Shown: piece by piece, positions 5,275-6,555 of the stretch
How positions within the stretch are numbered: position 1 is the first letter of the stretch
How the letters are laid out: each line of letters starts with the position of its first letter
Notes under the pieces: model-generated
The model's input: only the letters and a program-made list of their open reading frames with translations
What the model was told of the DNA's origin: nothing
The model's database searches: none
Translations under genes and position numbers: made by a program
DNA from: Succinimonas sp963628765
Lineage (GTDB): Bacteria > Pseudomonadota > Gammaproteobacteria > Enterobacterales > Succinivibrionaceae
Direction: 5' to 3'
Assembly: GCA_963628765.1 (NCBI GenBank)
Contig: CAVGFV010000083.1
Span: 1 to 6,555, forward strand
Length of the DNA stretch: 6,555 bases

Positions 5275-6024
5275 ATGGAAGACTCTAAATTACATACACT
5301 TCAGAAAATAAATGGCTTTACCTTAATTGAATTGGTAGTGGTAATTGTCATTCTAGGCATCTTGGCCGCAACAGCTGCGCCGAAGTTCATGGACCTAAAG
5401 AAAGATGCCGTAGTTGCTAACTTAAATAAGTTAGCAGGCTCAGTCCGCTCGGCTGCCAATATGGCCCATGCGAAATACTATATCAAGCATACCGCTTGTG
5501 GTAGTGACACTCCTGCTCATGATATGAGTGGTGGCACTGGTATTACTTGTATTGAACAACAAGGCCAGGAAGTAGCCATGTTCAATTCTTATCCCGCAGC
5601 TGTAACTATCTATAAACTCCTGGAGTTGTCAGATGCTACCGTTTACGAGTCTAATTATTATCGTCAGTACAAAAATGATGATCCTAATAAGAAGAATCAG
5701 AAGAGTGATGGAAATTGGTGTGCTTCTATCGCAAGCCCACAAAAACCATTGAAATGTGAAAAGGACTATTGCTTCTGCTATACACCGAATACTGTTGTGG
5801 GTATTTATGATTACAACAAGTACGGTACTGGTAATGCGAGAAACTATGCGATTTTTTGGCCTAAAGGCTATAGCACTATCGGAAGTTTCCCAAAAGACTT
5901 TGAAAAGGATATGTGTGGCGTCGTTTACCAGCAATCTATGCTAGATGGGGAAGATGCAGCTAAGGTTACTGATGATCCTGCTGAAAAGACCTATAAAGTT
6001 TATGTCTTTACTGAAGGTTGCTAA
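5275..6024 (+). CDS. Type IVa prepilin / pseudopilin-like protein, cysteine-rich
   Basis: The precursor has a 14-residue leader MEDSKLHTLQKING cut after Gly14 by prepilin peptidase. The mature N-terminus is FTLIELVVVIVILGILAATA, with Phe+1 to be methylated, Glu+5 for assembly, and Pro at +22 (residue 36). The N-terminal helix continues to about residue 67, followed by a variable C-terminal domain. The helix most resembles MSHA-type pilins. The product has 249 residues (mature 235), larger than common type IV pilins of about 150. Eight cysteines (75, 92, 149, 161, 166, 168, 213 and the final residue 249) suggest several disulfide-closed loops. The start is fixed by the leader and an RBS at 5259-5264. 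The gene stands alone, divergent from the tra block, with a terminator at 6067-6094. Whether it is a major pilin, a minor pilin or a secretion pseudopilin cannot be told; no assembly genes are visible. Confidence 0.9.
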   Translation: MEDSKLHTLQKINGFTLIELVVVIVILGILAATAAPKFMDLKKDAVVANLNKLAGSVRSAANMAHAKYYIKHTACGSDTPAHDMSGGTGITCIEQQGQEVAMFNSYPAAVTIYKLLELSDATVYESNYYRQYKNDDPNKKNQKSDGNWCASIASPQKPLKCEKDYCFCYTPNTVVGIYDYNKYGTGNARNYAIFWPKGYSTIGSFPKDFEKDMCGVVYQQSMLDGEDAAKVTDDPAEKTYKVYVFTEGC

Positions 6025-6066
6025 TATCTAGCTTCTAGATTAAGCCTTATTAAGGTTTGTGAGTTT

Positions 6067-6094
6067 AAAGAGTTTACCTTGGGTGGACTTTTTT
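6067..6094 (+). terminator. Rho-independent terminator of the pilin gene
   Basis: The RNA from AAAGAGTTTACC (6067-6078) pairs with GGTGGACTTTTT (6082-6093) over 12 bp, with three G-U wobbles and a TTG loop. The T-run at 6089-6094 supplies the 3' tract. It lies 43 nt after the pilin stop, so the pilin is probably a single-gene transcript. An earlier small hairpin at 6026-6040 (ATCTAG and CTAGAT arms) has no T-tract. Confidence 0.6.
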
Positions 6095-6132
6095 ATGGAA
6101 GAATTTCTTTAAATAAGGTAGCGAAATAAAGC

Positions 6133-6500
6133 TACGATTTTATCGGCGTGAAAAATTTTCTAAAATTTCTTTTTTAGTTATTAATTCCTAAAGGAAAACG
6201 TATCTTTTGGTACCTTTCAGAGATAGTTAAAACTTTTAGGACTAAAAAACTTGAAATTGTAACGTTTTAGTAATATAAGCCGTTATATAGTTAAGGGATT
6301 TTAATTATTTGTAGTTTCTACTTTCTCTTTCACAAAAGGAAAGATGGGTTATGGAAAACTCTAGATTACATACATTCAAGAAAATTAGTGGCTTTACCTT
6401 AATCGAACTCGTGGTGGTAATAGTCATGTATCTTGGCAGCAACAGCCGCTCCAAAGTTCATGGACCTAAAGAGAGATGCCGTAGTAGCTAACTTAAATAA
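6133..6500 (+). repeat. Direct repeat, copy 2: duplicated pilin upstream region and 5' end
   Basis: Second copy of the segment at 5055-5429, in the same orientation. Upstream blocks and the RBS spacing are kept with scattered substitutions and small indels, so the duplication is not recent. Homology stops abruptly after CTTAAATAA at 6500 (equivalent to 5429 in copy 1). Confidence 0.85.
6351..6500 (+). pseudogene. Broken second prepilin gene
   Basis: The copy starts at ATG 6351 with a good leader, MENSRLHTFKKISG, followed by FTLIELVVVIV. Then 5 bp corresponding to 5352-5356 of copy 1 are missing after position 6427. The frame shifts into YLGSNSRSKVHG and stops at TAA 6489-6491 after 46 codons. 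If the 5 bp are restored, the original frame resumes with AATAAPKFMDLKRDAVVANL up to 6500, after which similarity to copy 1 ends. So two lesions are visible: a frameshift and loss or displacement of the 3' four-fifths. Leader, cleavage site and Glu+5 are intact, and changes such as Lys to Arg are conservative, so the copy was probably functional before it broke. Confidence 0.85.
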
Positions 6501-6555
6501 CCGTAATTCTGTCATTTTAAACATACACAGAAAAAAAGTTTAAGGAAGTTGTAGA
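6501..6555. other. Unrelated sequence after the break in pilin homology
   Basis: From 6501 (CCGTAATTCTGTCATTTTAA onward) the sequence no longer matches the first pilin copy. The sharp junction inside a coding region suggests an insertion or a deletion endpoint. An insertion-sequence end is possible, but only 55 bases are visible and no transposase is seen. Confidence 0.35.

Larger units (their letters stand above)
5055..5429 (+). repeat. Direct repeat, copy 1: pilin upstream region plus 5' coding part
   Basis: This segment is repeated, imperfectly but clearly, at 6133-6500. Matching blocks run in the same order: GAAAAATTTTCTAAAATT, AGTTAAAACTTTTAGGA, GTAACGTTTTAGT, TAAGCCGTTATAT, ATTATTTGTAGTTTCTACTT with CTCTTTC after it, AAAGGAAAGA, then the first 52 codons of the pilin. 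The offset is about 1,076 bp. The repeat includes everything needed for expression, so it is a duplication of a whole gene with its control region. Confidence 0.85.

Noticed and set aside
5629..5944. Minus- and plus-strand frames within the pilin gene
   Set aside because: They overlap the convincing prepilin, which has an intact leader, RBS and terminator. These frames have neither starts with an RBS nor recognisable motifs.

Overview
The window looks like a low-to-moderate GC proteobacterial chromosome or scaffold. The evidence is a YciA-type hot-dog thioesterase, Gram-negative envelope genes (a lipoprotein, a VirB10-like protein, a secretin-like protein) and a class IVa prepilin. AT-rich intergenic DNA, decayed gene copies and an isolated F-type conjugation block of the kind seen in host-associated bacteria (for example Rickettsiales-type integrated elements) hint at an intracellular or amoeba-associated bacterium. 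That is inference only; nothing here fixes the taxon.

Layout, left to right. (1) Positions 1-500, minus strand: the acyl-CoA thioesterase yciA, running off the left edge, with a good sigma70 promoter and RBS at 501-567. A possible C-terminus of a convergent plus-strand gene lies at 1-45. (2) Positions about 570-905: AT-rich non-coding DNA with a strong plus-strand terminator, a perfect 22-bp palindrome and an 8-bp tandem repeat array that runs into an assembly gap (N at 906-1071). (3) Positions 1072-4712, minus strand: an F-type type IV secretion block in canonical order, traL-traE-traK-traB-traV, spaced 2 to 10 nt apart. TraV is cut by the gap. These genes look more GC-rich than the flanking DNA. 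(4) Positions 4713-5274: a 562-bp divergent intergenic region with several inverted repeats and no gene. (5) Positions 5275-6024, plus strand: an intact, cysteine-rich type IVa prepilin with its own terminator. (6) Positions 6133-6500: a second, damaged copy of the pilin's upstream region and 5' end. It carries a 5-bp deletion in the N-terminal helix, and homology to copy 1 stops abruptly at 6500.

How the genes fit together: TraL, TraE, TraK, TraB and TraV make the inner-membrane base and the envelope-spanning core channel of an F-like conjugation apparatus (TraE resembles VirB8, TraK VirB9, TraB VirB10, TraV VirB7). The pilin subunit gene traA, the ATPase traC, the pilus-assembly genes, traD and traI are not visible, so from this window alone the block looks like a remnant or a scaffold-edge fragment. 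The neighbouring prepilin belongs to a different machine (type IV pilus or type II secretion) and is probably unrelated in function. Its tandem duplication with decay is the most distinctive local feature.
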